Numbered from the stretch's first letter, positions 12,780 through 21,875 are shown. The stretch: DNA of 64,000 nt from Hymenobacter psoromatis (GCA_001596155.1 CP014771.1:2914001-2978000), one strand, 5' to 3'. Made by a program: numbers and translations. Notes: generated by a model not told the origin, from the letters alone.

Positions 12780-13470
12780 TGCCTCGCGCATCGTGAGTCT
12801 AGGCCAGCACGGGTCTGGCACAAGTACCACCGGGTGCTGAACCAAGCTCGCTGGAGCGCCCGCACCGCCAACTGCTTCTTGCTGGGCCAGCTCGTGGCCA
12901 CTTCTTTGCCCCCTAGCCCGCTGATGCTGGGCTTAAGTGAAACCTTGAAGAATCGTTGGGGCCGCGCGTTGTTGCCCGCAGCATCTACCGCGATGCCCTG
13001 TGTAGCAGCGGACACTCGTGAACCCGCCTACCCAGTGGAACTGTTCACGGATACGGCCCTGTAATAATCGGCCAGCACGACCGTGCTCATCCACTGAGTG
13101 CTGGTGCAGCCGTTCGAGGAGCTACTGGGGGAACACTAAAGGACTTTTTGAGCGCAGCCTTAGCGCTGGAAGCAGCCACGAGTACAACTATATTATGCCC
13201 GGCGCTGGAAGTTACCTTAGCCTAAGTATGCGCCCACTTTAGGGTGAAAACCCGATGCCAGTGATGCGACCTGGCCCACCGCCGCCACACTTGGGGCTTG
13301 TTACGCGCACAGGCCTGCGCTTGGTACCGAAGGCGGGTCCCAACCTTATAATGAAGCGCTGGCTACCGTCCGGCGCTATTTATGGCCCGAAACAATTCTT
13401 GACCATTCGCTTCACTAACTCCGTCCTGCTCAAACTTTCGCGCTATCAGCTTTATATCTGGCAAGAGGCG
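12780..13470 (+). pseudogene. Decayed IS701-type DDE transposase
   Basis: From about 12780 the plus strand reads RVWHKYHRVLNQARWS, then ANCFLLGQLVATSLPPSPLM, LGLSETLKNRWGR, strongly reminiscent of the N-terminal half of IS701-type transposases (LGLDDT-type first Asp; here SET). Around 13338-13410 another frame reads PYNEALATVRRYLWPE, like the C-terminus of that family. Stops and frame changes separate the pieces and no inverted repeats were recognised. Bases 13471-13603 hold nothing recognisable. Confidence 0.55.
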
Positions 13471-13604
13471 CTCGCAGGGACCGCATGGGGCTGCAAGTAA
13501 AGCTTGATATGCATGAGTTCGCCCTTCTCACTAGTAGGCCCATGTAATTAGAGACCACTTAATCAGTTAGTTTAAGCAACATTTGGGGCTTTCCGTTTCT
13601 TCAT

Positions 13605-13634
13605 TTGGCGCTCTGACTTATGTGGTTATCTTTG
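13605..13634 (+). promoter_or_regulatory. Promoter of the M36 peptidase gene
   Basis: TTG at 13605-13607, 19 nt, then TATCTTTG at 13627-13634, a perfect Bacteroidota promoter with the same spacing as the rRNA promoters. The ATG follows 46 nt downstream. Confidence 0.75.
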
Positions 13635-13680
13635 AAGCAAGACCGTTTTTTATTCCTTTTCCCCTGTTTTATCGCTGCTC

Positions 13681-16500
13681 ATGAAGTTACACTTTCCGCT
13701 TGTGGAATGCCGTGCGCTGGCTCTGGCCGCCGCACTGGCCCTGCCAGGGCTGGCGCTGGCCCAGCAGACCTCGCCGGCCGCGGCCCTGGCAACTTTTACT
13801 GCCAAGGCCAAAGCCCAAGGGCTCAGTGCGGCTGACGTAGCGGCTCCATTCATTACCAGCTCGTATTTCGATGCCAGCACAGGCCTCACCCATACCTACT
13901 TGCAGCAGCAGGTGAATGGGCTGGCCGTGTTCAACGCCACCGGGGCCGTGCACACCGACGCCGCGGGTAAGGTGGTGTTTGCTACCCAGGATTTCGTGTT
14001 GGGTGCCGCGGCCAAAGCCGGTAGCCCGAGTCCCGCCCTCACGCCCGAACAGGCCGTAACGGCCGCCGCCGTGGGCCTGGGCCTGCCCCGCCCTGTGGCC
14101 CTGCGCACCGTAGTAGATGCCCGCGTGGCCGACGGCGTAATTTTTAACAACGGCGGTATCTCGCAGGAGAATATTCCGGTGCGCCTGATGTATACCCGCC
14201 AGGACGGCCAGCTGGTGCTGGTGTGGAACGTGACTATTGCGCAGCTCGACCAGCAACACCACTGGAATGCCCGCGTGGATGCCCAAACCGGCCGCATAGT
14301 AGAGCAAAACGACTATGTGGTGAGCGAGGCGACCACTTTCAGCGAAATGGTGCAGCGGCAGCATAGCCAGCAGCAGGCGTCTTTTGGGGCCGTAGCGGCC
14401 CCGGCCGCCGTGCGCCAGGTGCTGAGCCCTAACGCTGCTGGCAGCCTCACCGTGTACCCGGTGCCGCTGGAATCGCCCAACTCAGGCAGCCGGCAGATGG
14501 TACCGCTGAGCAGCGCCAACCCTACCTACTCGCCCTACGGCTGGCAGGCCAGCCTAGCCCCGAGCGGCACGTTTCCGGATACCTATTCGCTGGCATCGAG
14601 CGGTAATTTTCTGACGCGCGGCAACAACGTGGCTGCCTACGACGACAACAGCAACACCGTGAGCGGCCCTGGCAACGCCAACTATAGCTCTCCGACCAGC
14701 TCGCCCAATGGCGGCCCGACGCTGAACTTCGACTTTCCGTTCGTGCAGGTCAATGGGCCGCGCGCCAACCTGAACGCTTCCATCACCAACTTATTCTACT
14801 GGAATAATATGGTGCACGACGTCATGATGGCGCACGGCTTTAGTGAAGTATCGGGCAATTTTCAGTATAAAAACGCTACCGGCGCGGGCGCGGGCACCGA
14901 CCCCATTAGGGCCGAGGCGCAGGACGGCAGTGGCCGCGACAATGCCAACTTTGCTACCCCCCCCGACGGCAGCAGCGGCGTGATGCAGATGTATTTGTGG
15001 GATAATCTTCCCAGCAACAAGCTGGTTATCACGGGCGCGGCCGCTGGGGCGGGCACCTACCAGTTTGCCTCGGTGGCCTTTGGCCCCAGCATTACGAAGA
15101 AAACCCTGGCCGGCCAGCTGGTGCTGGTAAATGATGGCGTGTCGGCCGATGGCGGCGACCACGGCTGCGCGTCGCCATTTACGAACGCGGCCGCGGTGAG
15201 CGGCAACATCGCCTTCATTCAGCGCGGCGGCTGCCCGCAGCTCACTACCCTCAACCCCCGCTCAACCAACGCCTTCGCTACTAAGGTGAAGCGGGCGCAG
15301 GCCAATGGGGCCACGGGTGTAATCGTATTCGATTCGCTGGCCACGACCAATTTGGTTTCCTTCATCGGCACCGACACGGTTGGCATTCGCATCCCGGCCG
15401 TTTTCATCAGCGGGGCCGATGGCTTCAAACTGCGCGCGGCCATCCTGGGCGGGGGTAGCCTCACGGTGGCGTCGGCCACGCCGGGCGCCGACTTCGACGG
15501 CGCATTTGACAACGCGATAGTGAGCCACGAGTATGGTCACGGCATCAGCAACCGCCTCACCGGCGGGCCAGCTAATACCAGCTGTGTTATTCAGACCGTG
15601 ACGGCCGGCACCGGCAGCAGTGCCACTACCATCACCACCCAGAGCATGGGCGAAGGCTGGAGCGACTTTTTTGGCCTCTGGATGACCACCCAGCCCACCG
15701 ATATCGGGAGCACGCCCCGCTACCTGGGTAGCTACGTGGTGGGCGGCACCTCAGTGGCGGGACCCGGCATTCGCACCTACCCCTACTCTACCAATAATAG
15801 TGTGAACCCCTTGACCTACGGCAAAGTAGGCACTGCCAACTACAGTGAGACCCATGCCCTGGGCGAAGTCTGGACCGCAGTGCTCTGGGATTTGAACTGG
15901 CAGTTTATCTACCAGTATGGCTACAGTGCCGATATGTTTGCTACCACCACCGGCGGCAACAACAAGATGCTGAAGCTGGTGCTCGACGCCTGCAAGCTCC
16001 AAGTATGTAACCCCGGCTTTCTGGATGGCCGCGATGCCATTCTGCGCGCCGACACGCTCACCAACCGCGCCGCCAACGCCGCCCTTATCTGGAACGTGTT
16101 TGCCCGCCGCGGCATGGGCTACAGCGCCGTGCAGGGCGACCGCGTGAACGGCACGCCCCGCCTCACGGGCATCAAGGAGGCGTTTGACCTGCCGCCCAAC
16201 GTGACGGCCGTGGCCCTGGCCGCCAAGAACGGTGCCACTGCGAGCAGCGCCCTCGAAGCCTTCCCCAACCCGGCCCAGGACCTGCTCACCGTGCGCACCC
16301 AGCTCAGCAGCGCGGCACCCATGCAGGTAGCCATCCTCGACCTGCTGGGCAGGACCGTGCTGCAAGCCGCCGCGCCCGCCGCCCAAATGCAGCAAGCCGG
16401 CATCGAGCTGAATACCAGCCGCCTGGCCACCGGCCTCTACGTGGTGCGCGTGACCACCACGGCCGGCACTTACACCACCAAGGTGACCATTCAGCACTAA
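13681..16500 (+). CDS. Secreted M36 (fungalysin-type) metallopeptidase with PA insert and T9SS sorting domain
   Basis: A 939-residue secreted zinc protease. Residues 1-27 form a signal peptide (hydrophobic core, then ALAQQ). Residues about 40-230 are the FTP/PepSY-type propeptide. The catalytic domain carries HEYGH (H616, E617, H620) and the downstream zinc-ligand motif MGEGWSDFFG (E658). Between the two catalytic subregions sits a protease-associated (PA) domain (about 450-600, with GCPQL and GATGVIVFDSLA). The last about 80 residues (FPNPAQDLLTVR to TKVTIQH) are a type A T9SS sorting domain, predicting export and cell-surface attachment or release. It has its own perfect promoter and a strong terminator, so it is monocistronic. 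It probably degrades extracellular proteins. Confidence 0.92.
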   Translation: MKLHFPLVECRALALAAALALPGLALAQQTSPAAALATFTAKAKAQGLSAADVAAPFITSSYFDASTGLTHTYLQQQVNGLAVFNATGAVHTDAAGKVVFATQDFVLGAAAKAGSPSPALTPEQAVTAAAVGLGLPRPVALRTVVDARVADGVIFNNGGISQENIPVRLMYTRQDGQLVLVWNVTIAQLDQQHHWNARVDAQTGRIVEQNDYVVSEATTFSEMVQRQHSQQQASFGAVAAPAAVRQVLSPNAAGSLTVYPVPLESPNSGSRQMVPLSSANPTYSPYGWQASLAPSGTFPDTYSLASSGNFLTRGNNVAAYDDNSNTVSGPGNANYSSPTSSPNGGPTLNFDFPFVQVNGPRANLNASITNLFYWNNMVHDVMMAHGFSEVSGNFQYKNATGAGAGTDPIRAEAQDGSGRDNANFATPPDGSSGVMQMYLWDNLPSNKLVITGAAAGAGTYQFASVAFGPSITKKTLAGQLVLVNDGVSADGGDHGCASPFTNAAAVSGNIAFIQRGGCPQLTTLNPRSTNAFATKVKRAQANGATGVIVFDSLATTNLVSFIGTDTVGIRIPAVFISGADGFKLRAAILGGGSLTVASATPGADFDGAFDNAIVSHEYGHGISNRLTGGPANTSCVIQTVTAGTGSSATTITTQSMGEGWSDFFGLWMTTQPTDIGSTPRYLGSYVVGGTSVAGPGIRTYPYSTNNSVNPLTYGKVGTANYSETHALGEVWTAVLWDLNWQFIYQYGYSADMFATTTGGNNKMLKLVLDACKLQVCNPGFLDGRDAILRADTLTNRAANAALIWNVFARRGMGYSAVQGDRVNGTPRLTGIKEAFDLPPNVTAVALAAKNGATASSALEAFPNPAQDLLTVRTQLSSAAPMQVAILDLLGRTVLQAAAPAAQMQQAGIELNTSRLATGLYVVRVTTTAGTYTTKVTIQH

Positions 16501-16519
16501 GCTGCCTGAAATATCCGGC

Positions 16520-16551
16520 AAAAAAAGCCCGGCTTCGGCCGGGCTTTTTTT
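16520..16551 (+). terminator. Rho-independent terminator of the M36 gene
   Basis: A7 followed by GCCCGGC, loop TTCG, GCCGGGC and T7: a textbook hairpin with A-tract and T-tract, usable in both directions, 19 bp after the stop. Confidence 0.92.
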
Positions 16552-16572
16552 GGGTGCGTACTACGCGGGTCT

Positions 16573-16971
16573 ATGCCTGCTCCTACCCCCCCTCTCCGGC
16601 CCGACGCCGCCCTGCTGGCGCTGCGCCCGGCCATTGCCGGCCAGCCCGCCGCCATCCCTACCCCCACCACAGTGGCTGACTTTCAGCACCAGGTGCTGCG
16701 CCCGGCCCTCAAGCTGCAACACGACGTGCTGCTGGCCACCGTAGCCGACTTCGCGGCCGACTACCACCTGCCGCTGGCCGGGGCCGCGCCCACCGAGCGG
16801 CAGCGCCTGCTGGGCGAGCTGCTGGCCCGCAATGCCCGCCTGCGCGCCACCATTACGGGCCTGGTAGTGGGCATGTTCACTACGGAGGAGCTGGCTTTCT
16901 ACCGCGAAAATCGCGCGGAGCTAAACCGCCGCCTGCTCGACCTGGCCGAGCAGCGCGTGGTGAGTAGCTGA
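16573..16971 (+). CDS. Hypothetical protein, helical, 132 aa
   Basis: Not recognised. The product starts MPAPTPPLRP and has a proline/alanine-rich first 35 residues, then predicted amphipathic helices (FQHQVLRPALKLQHDVLLATVADFAADY, split here by function only in appearance) and a conserved-looking segment ITGLVVGMFTTEELAFYREN. No signal peptide, membrane segment or catalytic motif is visible. Codon use and GC content match the flanking chromosomal genes, and the frame is clean over 399 nt, which supports a real gene. It stands alone between the M36 terminator and a palindromic repeat. Confidence 0.6.
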   Translation: MPAPTPPLRPDAALLALRPAIAGQPAAIPTPTTVADFQHQVLRPALKLQHDVLLATVADFAADYHLPLAGAAPTERQRLLGELLARNARLRATITGLVVGMFTTEELAFYRENRAELNRRLLDLAEQRVVSS

Positions 16972-16978
16972 AGTACTT

Positions 16979-17082
16979 AAGAACGTCATTCCGAGCTTGC
17001 CGAAGAATCTCGCTCGCGTCGTGGAACGGGACCCGAACGATTCCGAGCGAGATTCCTCGGCAAGCTCGGAAGGACGTTCTTT
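16979..17082. repeat. Family B palindromic repeat
   Basis: The left arm GAACGTCATTCCGAGCTTGC (from 16981) pairs with an arm ending at 17080 (a few mismatches) around a non-pairing centre. It lies between convergent genes. Further copies are at 18009, 33153 and, as a short form, 43595. Confidence 0.78.
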
Positions 17083-17125
17083 TAGTACCTACTTCTACAC
17101 GAGCCCTTAATTTCCCTATTACCCC

Positions 17126-17920
17126 CTAATCAGACTGGGAGTCGCGCAGGTGCACGGGCGCTTTGGCTTTGCGGCGCAGGCGCATATTCAGCAGCTCCAC
17201 CACCAGCGAGAAGGCCATCGCGAAGTAGAGGTAGCCTTTTTCGACCTCTTTGTGGGCGGCCTCCATCACCAGCATGAAGCCAATCATGATGAGAAACGAC
17301 AGGGCTAGCATCTTGATGGTGGGGTTGCGGTTTACGAAGTCGGCCACGGCACCGCTGAAGGCCAGCATGATGCCCATCGCGACGATAACGGCCGCTATCA
17401 TCACCAATACGTTGTCAACCAGGCCCACCGCCGTCAGAATGGAATCGAAGCTGAACACGATGTCAATCACGATAATCTGCATGATGATGGCCGGCAGCTT
17501 AGCGTGCGTTGTATCAATGCTTTCCTCTTCCTCCTCGCTTTGCAGCTTGGTATGAATCTCGGTGGTGCTCTTGTAAATCAGGAACAGCCCGCCGGCCAGC
17601 AAAATCAGGTCGCGGCCGCTCACGCCGAAATTTTCGACCAGCGGCGGCACGTTGAGCGTGAACAGCGCCGTGCGCAGGCTCACAATCCAGGAAATGCTCA
17701 TCAGCAGCCCCACGCGAAACAGCAGCGCCAGCAGCAGACCGATGGTGCGGCCGCGCGCCTGTTCGCCGGGTGCCAGCCGGTTGACGATGATGGAGATAAA
17801 AATGATGTTATCAATGCCCAGCACGATTTCCATCACCGTGAGGGTGAGCAGACTAACCCAGGTCTGAACCTGCGAAAAGGCAGCGAAGTGCTCAGCAGAA
17901 AAAGCAGCGAATGGCGACAA
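17126..17920 (-). CDS. TerC-family integral membrane protein
   Basis: A 264-residue polytopic membrane protein with about seven hydrophobic segments. The hallmark acidic motifs of the TerC/YgdQ/Alx group are present: MEIVLGIDNIIFISI (E31, D37) and IDIVFSFDSILTAVG (D153, D159). A charged cytoplasmic loop (SEEEEESIDTTHAK, about 128-141) separates them. Family knowledge: TerC relatives are implicated in metal (Mn2+) efflux and tellurite resistance; the substrate here cannot be read from sequence. It is flanked on both sides by family B palindromes and appears monocistronic. The ATG at 17920 gives a short amphipathic N-terminus before the first membrane segment. Confidence 0.85.
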   Translation of the reverse strand: MSPFAAFSAEHFAAFSQVQTWVSLLTLTVMEIVLGIDNIIFISIIVNRLAPGEQARGRTIGLLLALLFRVGLLMSISWIVSLRTALFTLNVPPLVENFGVSGRDLILLAGGLFLIYKSTTEIHTKLQSEEEEESIDTTHAKLPAIIMQIIVIDIVFSFDSILTAVGLVDNVLVMIAAVIVAMGIMLAFSGAVADFVNRNPTIKMLALSFLIMIGFMLVMEAAHKEVEKGYLYFAMAFSLVVELLNMRLRRKAKAPVHLRDSQSD

Positions 17921-18008
17921 ATCTTTTTAATTTAAGAAGGAAGAATCAGAAATAAGGCGGCTGTTTAAGAAGCAAAAGAAGTCACTGGAACATCATTCCG
18001 AGCCTAAA

Positions 18009-18112
18009 AGAACGTCCTTCCGAGCTTGTCGAGGAATCTCGCCCGCATCGTGAAACGACATCCGAACAATGCGGGCGAGATTCCTCGGCAAGTTCGGAAT
18101 GACGTTCTTTTA
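18009..18112. repeat. Family B palindromic repeat with a stray extra arm
   Basis: A full palindrome from AGAACGTCCTTCCGAGCTTG (18009) to the mirrored arm ending 18111. A truncated arm GAACATCATTCCGAGCC precedes it at 17987-18003, suggesting that a second copy was deleted. It ends 4 bp from the yajQ stop. Confidence 0.75.
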
Positions 18113-18115
18113 AAG

Positions 18116-18607
18116 CTAGCTTTTCATATTCACGAACTGAAGCGGCTGGCCATTGTCGGTGTGGCGCAGCAGCGCGATGACGGCCTGCAAGTCATCAATT
18201 TTTTTGGCCGTTACCCGAATCTGGTCGTCCTGCATCTGGGCTTCGACCTTGATTTTGCTGTCTTTGATGGCTTTGATAATTTTACGGCCCGCGTCTTTGT
18301 CCACGCCGGCGCGCACCTTCACGGTTTTCTTTATGAGCGCGCCGCTGGCCTGTTCCTCGGCCGTGAAGTCGAGGGCCGTGCCGTCGATGCCCTGCTTTAC
18401 GATGCGGGTGAGCAGAATATCTTCCAGGGCCTTGATACGCATAGAGTTTTCGGAGCTGAGCAGCACCGCATTACCCTTCTTGTCCAGTTCGATACCGCCT
18501 TTGGTATCGCGCAGGTCGTAGCGGGTGGCCAGCTCTTTTTTGGCGGTATTGATGGCGTTTTCCAGCGTTTGGGGGTCAACTTTGCTGACGATATCGAAGG
18601 AGGGCAT
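18116..18607 (-). CDS. yajQ: YajQ-family nucleotide-binding protein
   Basis: A 163-residue protein of exactly the family's usual length, starting MPSFDIVSKVDPQTLENAIN and ending QPLQFVNMKS, both conserved in YajQ (DUF520). The fold is two ferredoxin-like halves. Members bind nucleotides; homologues in other bacteria bind cyclic di-GMP and affect transcription or phage functions. A perfect -7 box (TACCTTTG on the minus strand, complement 18684-18691) lies 77 nt upstream without a clear TTG partner. Confidence 0.92.
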   Translation of the reverse strand: MPSFDIVSKVDPQTLENAINTAKKELATRYDLRDTKGGIELDKKGNAVLLSSENSMRIKALEDILLTRIVKQGIDGTALDFTAEEQASGALIKKTVKVRAGVDKDAGRKIIKAIKDSKIKVEAQMQDDQIRVTAKKIDDLQAVIALLRHTDNGQPLQFVNMKS

Positions 18608-18779
18608 AGGACGAAGCAGGGAAAGGGTGAGGCCGCTGCCCTAAAACACCGGCATTGGGCGGCGGCTGATAGTCTGATGAAGACAAAGGTAGGGGCTGGG
18701 CCCTGGCAGCTTTGCGTTGCATCTTCGCCGGCGCGGCCGCGCGGCCGCCCTTGCCTTTGTCGTTTGCCCTACCCCCCCC

Positions 18780-19232
18780 ATGTCCCCCCATCCTCCCGAC
18801 TGGCCCGCCCTGGTAGCGCGCTATAATGAAATCAACCGCTATGGCCAGGCCAATGGCATGGTGCTGACCGTGCCCGCCCCCGGCCAGGCCGAATACCGCA
18901 TGACCATTGGCGAGGAACACCTCTCGTCGCCGGGCACGGCCCACGGCGGCGTGCTGGCCGGCCTGCTCGATGCTGTGCTGGGCGCGGCGGCCCTCACCCA
19001 GGCCTTCACGGTGGGCGAGTTGGTATCGACTATCGAATTCAAAATCAACTACCTGCGCCCCGTGTTGCTCGGCGATGAGCTGCGGGCCGTGGCGCAGGTC
19101 GAGCACGCGGGCAAGTCCATCGTGGTGGTGAGCGGCACTATCTACCGCGCCGCCGCCGCCGGCCCCGAACAAGCCGTGGCGCAGGGCCTGGGCACGTTCA
19201 ACCGCTACCCGGCCTCCAAGCGGCAGCTGTAA
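18780..19232 (+). CDS. PaaI-family hotdog-fold thioesterase
   Basis: A 150-residue hotdog-fold protein. The signature stretch HLSSPGTAHGGVLAGLLDAVLGAAA (about residues 47-71) contains the HGG motif and the long central helix with acidic D typical of PaaI/YigI thioesterases, which hydrolyse acyl-CoA thioesters in the cytoplasm. The ATG at 18780 was preferred over an upstream start at 18717 because the upstream part is arginine-rich and lacks family similarity. It is followed by a palindrome terminator shared with the convergent NYN gene. Substrate unknown. Confidence 0.85.
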   Translation: MSPHPPDWPALVARYNEINRYGQANGMVLTVPAPGQAEYRMTIGEEHLSSPGTAHGGVLAGLLDAVLGAAALTQAFTVGELVSTIEFKINYLRPVLLGDELRAVAQVEHAGKSIVVVSGTIYRAAAAGPEQAVAQGLGTFNRYPASKRQL

Positions 19233-19296
19233 AAAAAGGGGGGTAGGGAGGCCGCGCTACTACCCAATAGCGCGGCCTCCCTACCCCTCCTTTTTT
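19233..19296. terminator. Bidirectional terminator between convergent genes
   Basis: An A-rich start, an arm GGGTAGGGAGGCCGCGCTA, a short loop, then the mirrored arm and T6. It contains a GGGGGTAG octamer. It serves both the thioesterase and the NYN-CSD gene. Confidence 0.85.
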
Positions 19297-19312
19297 ACCT
19301 GAACCCAGCTAC

Positions 19313-20410
19313 CTACAGCACGGCGCCGATGGACTGCGCCGCTACGGTGCTGGGCTCGAAGTCGCCGTCTTCGTCGCCGCTCAGGTTGGGCGCGGCTACT
19401 TTGCGCACGTTGCGGGCGCAGTCTTCGTCGCGGTGGTTGCGGCCCACTGTGAACTCGACCCAATCGCCCTCACGCAGGTCGTTGAAATCGCCCTCCGTCA
19501 AATCGGCGTAGCTGAAAAACAGGTTATTAGGCGGCATTACTACGAAGCCAAAACCATTCTTCAGGTTCTTGATGGTGCTGATGCCCACGGTGCCAACCGG
19601 GCCGGCGGCGGTGGGGCCGCTGGGCCGCACCGCGGCGGCTGCCCTAGCAGCGTTAGCCGCCAGGGCGGCTGGCGAAGCAGTGGGGTAGCTCTGCGCGGTG
19701 CCGTGGCCATTGGCAGCGGCCGGGGTGGGCAGGGTGGCAAAAGCCGCCGGCTCGCTCTGGGTCACAAACATGTTTTCCACTACCTCGTCCTGCTCCTGCA
19801 AGCCGCGGTCGATAACGGAGTGCATAGCCACGGGGTAGGTGGCCTGCTCCAGCAGGTGCTGCGAAGCGCGCGTCACGCGGGTTTCGCCCTTGAAATCCTC
19901 ATATTTGAAGTCCCAGTTGAGGAGCATCACGCGGGTGCCCACCGTGTTGAGCTTGCGGATGAGCGGCACGTAGTCCGAATCGCCCGCGATGAGCACCACC
20001 ACGTCGAGGGCTTTGTGCAAGGCCATTTCCAGGGCTTCGAGGCTGAGCCACACGTCGATACCTTTTTCTTGGAGGCGGCCGTCGCGGGTTTTCAGGGGCA
20101 TGTAGTGCGTGCAAACCCCCAGGTTCATCAGGATATCGTCGAGCAGGCGGTCGTGAAAGAGCCGGTCCTTGTCGCGGGCTTCGGTGGCCGATAGCCGGCC
20201 CCGAAAGAAATGGGAGGTAGTAATCTGGGCTAGGCGAACATCGACATCTTCCTCCTCAGCTACTTGATGGCGAATAAACTCGTGCAAGCCTTCGAGGCTG
20301 ATGCGGGCTTTGCGCTCATGCTGGAAATAGTAATAATCACTAATTTTAAGGAAATAATTGCCGTCGTAAAACACGCCGACCCGGATGAGCGGACTATTCA
20401 TCTGGTTCAT
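19313..20410 (-). CDS. NYN-domain (PIN-like) putative RNase fused to a cold-shock domain
   Basis: A 365-residue cytoplasmic protein. Residues about 9-190 are a NYN/LabA-like domain with the expected acidic residues: VGVFYDGNYF (D16, N18), EKGIDVWLSLEAL (D119) and GDSDYVPLIRKL (D144, D146). A low-complexity Ala/Pro/Thr linker (about 220-275) leads to a cold-shock domain (GTVGISTIKNLKNGFGFVV, FFSYADL, EGDWVEFTVG), which binds single-stranded RNA. The acidic tail ends GDEDGDFEPSTVAAQSIGAVL. Family knowledge: NYN domains are metal-dependent ribonucleases; the cold-shock domain plausibly supplies RNA targeting (inference). It ends at a shared terminator. The second methionine (20401) is an alternative start. 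Confidence 0.88.
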   Translation of the reverse strand: MNQMNSPLIRVGVFYDGNYFLKISDYYYFQHERKARISLEGLHEFIRHQVAEEEDVDVRLAQITTSHFFRGRLSATEARDKDRLFHDRLLDDILMNLGVCTHYMPLKTRDGRLQEKGIDVWLSLEALEMALHKALDVVVLIAGDSDYVPLIRKLNTVGTRVMLLNWDFKYEDFKGETRVTRASQHLLEQATYPVAMHSVIDRGLQEQDEVVENMFVTQSEPAAFATLPTPAAANGHGTAQSYPTASPAALAANAARAAAAVRPSGPTAAGPVGTVGISTIKNLKNGFGFVVMPPNNLFFSYADLTEGDFNDLREGDWVEFTVGRNHRDEDCARNVRKVAAPNLSGDEDGDFEPSTVAAQSIGAVL

Positions 20411-20643
20411 AATAAAACAGGAACGTTAGTGGGGTAGAAAATTGGGAATTGGGTAGCAGTTGGAATAGCGCCCGCCGGCGAATAGTTTAGCGAGCTAACA
20501 CATTAAAAATCAGCGAATGGCACGGCGCAAGGCAGCAAACCGGAGTTAGTAGTATAATTCACGTTAGGATACTTTATCGCCGCTCCGCCACTCGCTCCGA
20601 TGCGAAGCTAAGAAAGGACGGCGGCATCCACAACTAATTCCTG

Positions 20644-21384
20644 CTAAAACCCTATCTTACCGATTACCAGCCCGAGCACCAGGAGGCCATAACCCAGGCA
20701 AATAGTTGCCTCCAGCACGTTGCCCGCCTTGGAGCCGGTGCTGAGCAGCGGAATCTTAAAGCTGAAATCGGTGAGGGGTAGCAGCCAGCGCACGCCCGAC
20801 TTGGTGAGCGTGTCGGCCAGCAGGTGCGAGGCGTAGCCGGCCCCGGCATAGTGCGCGATGCCGCGCCAGCCCAGACTATGGTTGGCCAGGTAGCCGATGT
20901 AGGTCCACAGCGCGGTGGCCCAGATGGTGTGCGTCCAGGAGCGGTGCGCGGTGAAGGGTGCCAGCGCGATGAACGACCCTAATAGACTGAGCCACAGATA
21001 ATGCGCATAGAGACCCGCCAACACCGTGCCCAGCCCCGTGAACAGCAGCGCCAGCCGGCGCGCCGAACCGCCCTGCAAAGCCACGCCCAGCAGCCCAAAC
21101 GCCAGCGCGGCCACGTAGCTCAGGCGCTGGTCGGCCCCCGGCCGCAACTGAAAATACGCGTAAGCCGCCAAGCCCAGCGCCGCCGCTCCAAAGGCCCAGC
21201 GCACGTAGCCATAAGTGAAGCCCAGCCGGTGGCTGAGCTTGCTCTCGGGATGGTCGAGGTCGGGGGCGAGGGCCGAAAAGCCGGCCAGCGCAATGCCCGC
21301 CAGCGAAAATGGAATGCCGGGCACCAGGCCGGCAACTGCCACGCCCGTGATGAGGCCGATGGCCAGGTGAGCAGAACCGCGCAA
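20644..21384 (-). CDS. YdjM/DUF457-family membrane-bound metal-dependent hydrolase
   Basis: A 246-residue inner-membrane protein with about seven hydrophobic segments. Conserved polar motifs of the family are visible: N-terminal MRGSAHLAIG (His), SALAPDLDHPESKLSHR (Asp/His cluster), HRSWTHTIWAT and GYASHLLADTLTKSGVRWL. These His/Asp residues are thought to bind metal; the family was annotated as metal-dependent hydrolase, but the substrate is unknown. The start is 5 bp downstream of the preceding coiled-coil gene's stop, so the two are probably co-transcribed. Bases 20411-20643 upstream of the NYN gene hold no recognised feature. Confidence 0.85.
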   Translation of the reverse strand: MRGSAHLAIGLITGVAVAGLVPGIPFSLAGIALAGFSALAPDLDHPESKLSHRLGFTYGYVRWAFGAAALGLAAYAYFQLRPGADQRLSYVAALAFGLLGVALQGGSARRLALLFTGLGTVLAGLYAHYLWLSLLGSFIALAPFTAHRSWTHTIWATALWTYIGYLANHSLGWRGIAHYAGAGYASHLLADTLTKSGVRWLLPLTDFSFKIPLLSTGSKAGNVLEATICLGYGLLVLGLVIGKIGF

Positions 21385-21389
21385 GTAGC

Positions 21390-21665
21390 TTAGGTTGTGG
21401 GGTTTTCGAGCGTATTCAGGCGGCTTTCGTGGCTCAGTACCCGGTCGATGAGCGGGGCCATGCTTTTTGCAAAAGCATCAATCAAACGGTCAGTATTCTG
21501 GCGGTTTTCCTCCCGCATTAGCTTGAGTTCTGTTTCAACTCCTTCCATGCGGTGTTCCAGCCGGTCGAGGCGGCCGTTGATGGCTTTCAGTTCCGAGCGC
21601 ACTTCGTGCATCTCAATAATTAGTTCGGATACTACTTCGGGCAGGTCGCGGGGGTTCATAAGCAA
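21390..21665 (-). CDS. Small coiled-coil protein
   Basis: A 91-residue protein with an uninterrupted heptad pattern (ELIIEMHEVRSELKAINGRLDRLEHRMEGVETELKLM, shown only to indicate leucine/charged periodicity) and no membrane segment. Not a recognised family. The second methionine (21659, MNPRDLPE) may be the true start. It precedes the DUF457 gene by 5 bp. It resembles in style, not clearly by homology, the coiled-coil gene on the other side of mfd. Confidence 0.65.
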   Translation of the reverse strand: MLMNPRDLPEVVSELIIEMHEVRSELKAINGRLDRLEHRMEGVETELKLMREENRQNTDRLIDAFAKSMAPLIDRVLSHESRLNTLENPTT

Positions 21666-21875
21666 GGAACAACTAATTCCGTGCCGCTAAGGTAGCATTT
21701 CAGGGCGCGGGCAGCGGCACGGGAGTTGGCGGGGGGGTAGGGATACTAATTACTTGCCCCAAGCTACACCAGGAAACTTTCGGAGCTTGGCGGCGGTATT
21801 GTCTGCGCGCTTGGCCCGACCGGAATCATCCCCGGCCGGGCTGGCCGTTTTTTAGCTGACCGATAAAAATATTCC

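Noticed and set aside
12728..13242. Small open frames taken as genes
   Set aside because: They are fragments of one decayed IS701-type transposase in shifting frames.
15751..16521. 256-residue minus-strand open frame, glycine/histidine-rich
   Set aside because: Antisense to the M36 catalytic and sorting domains; composition is a mirror of GC-rich codons.
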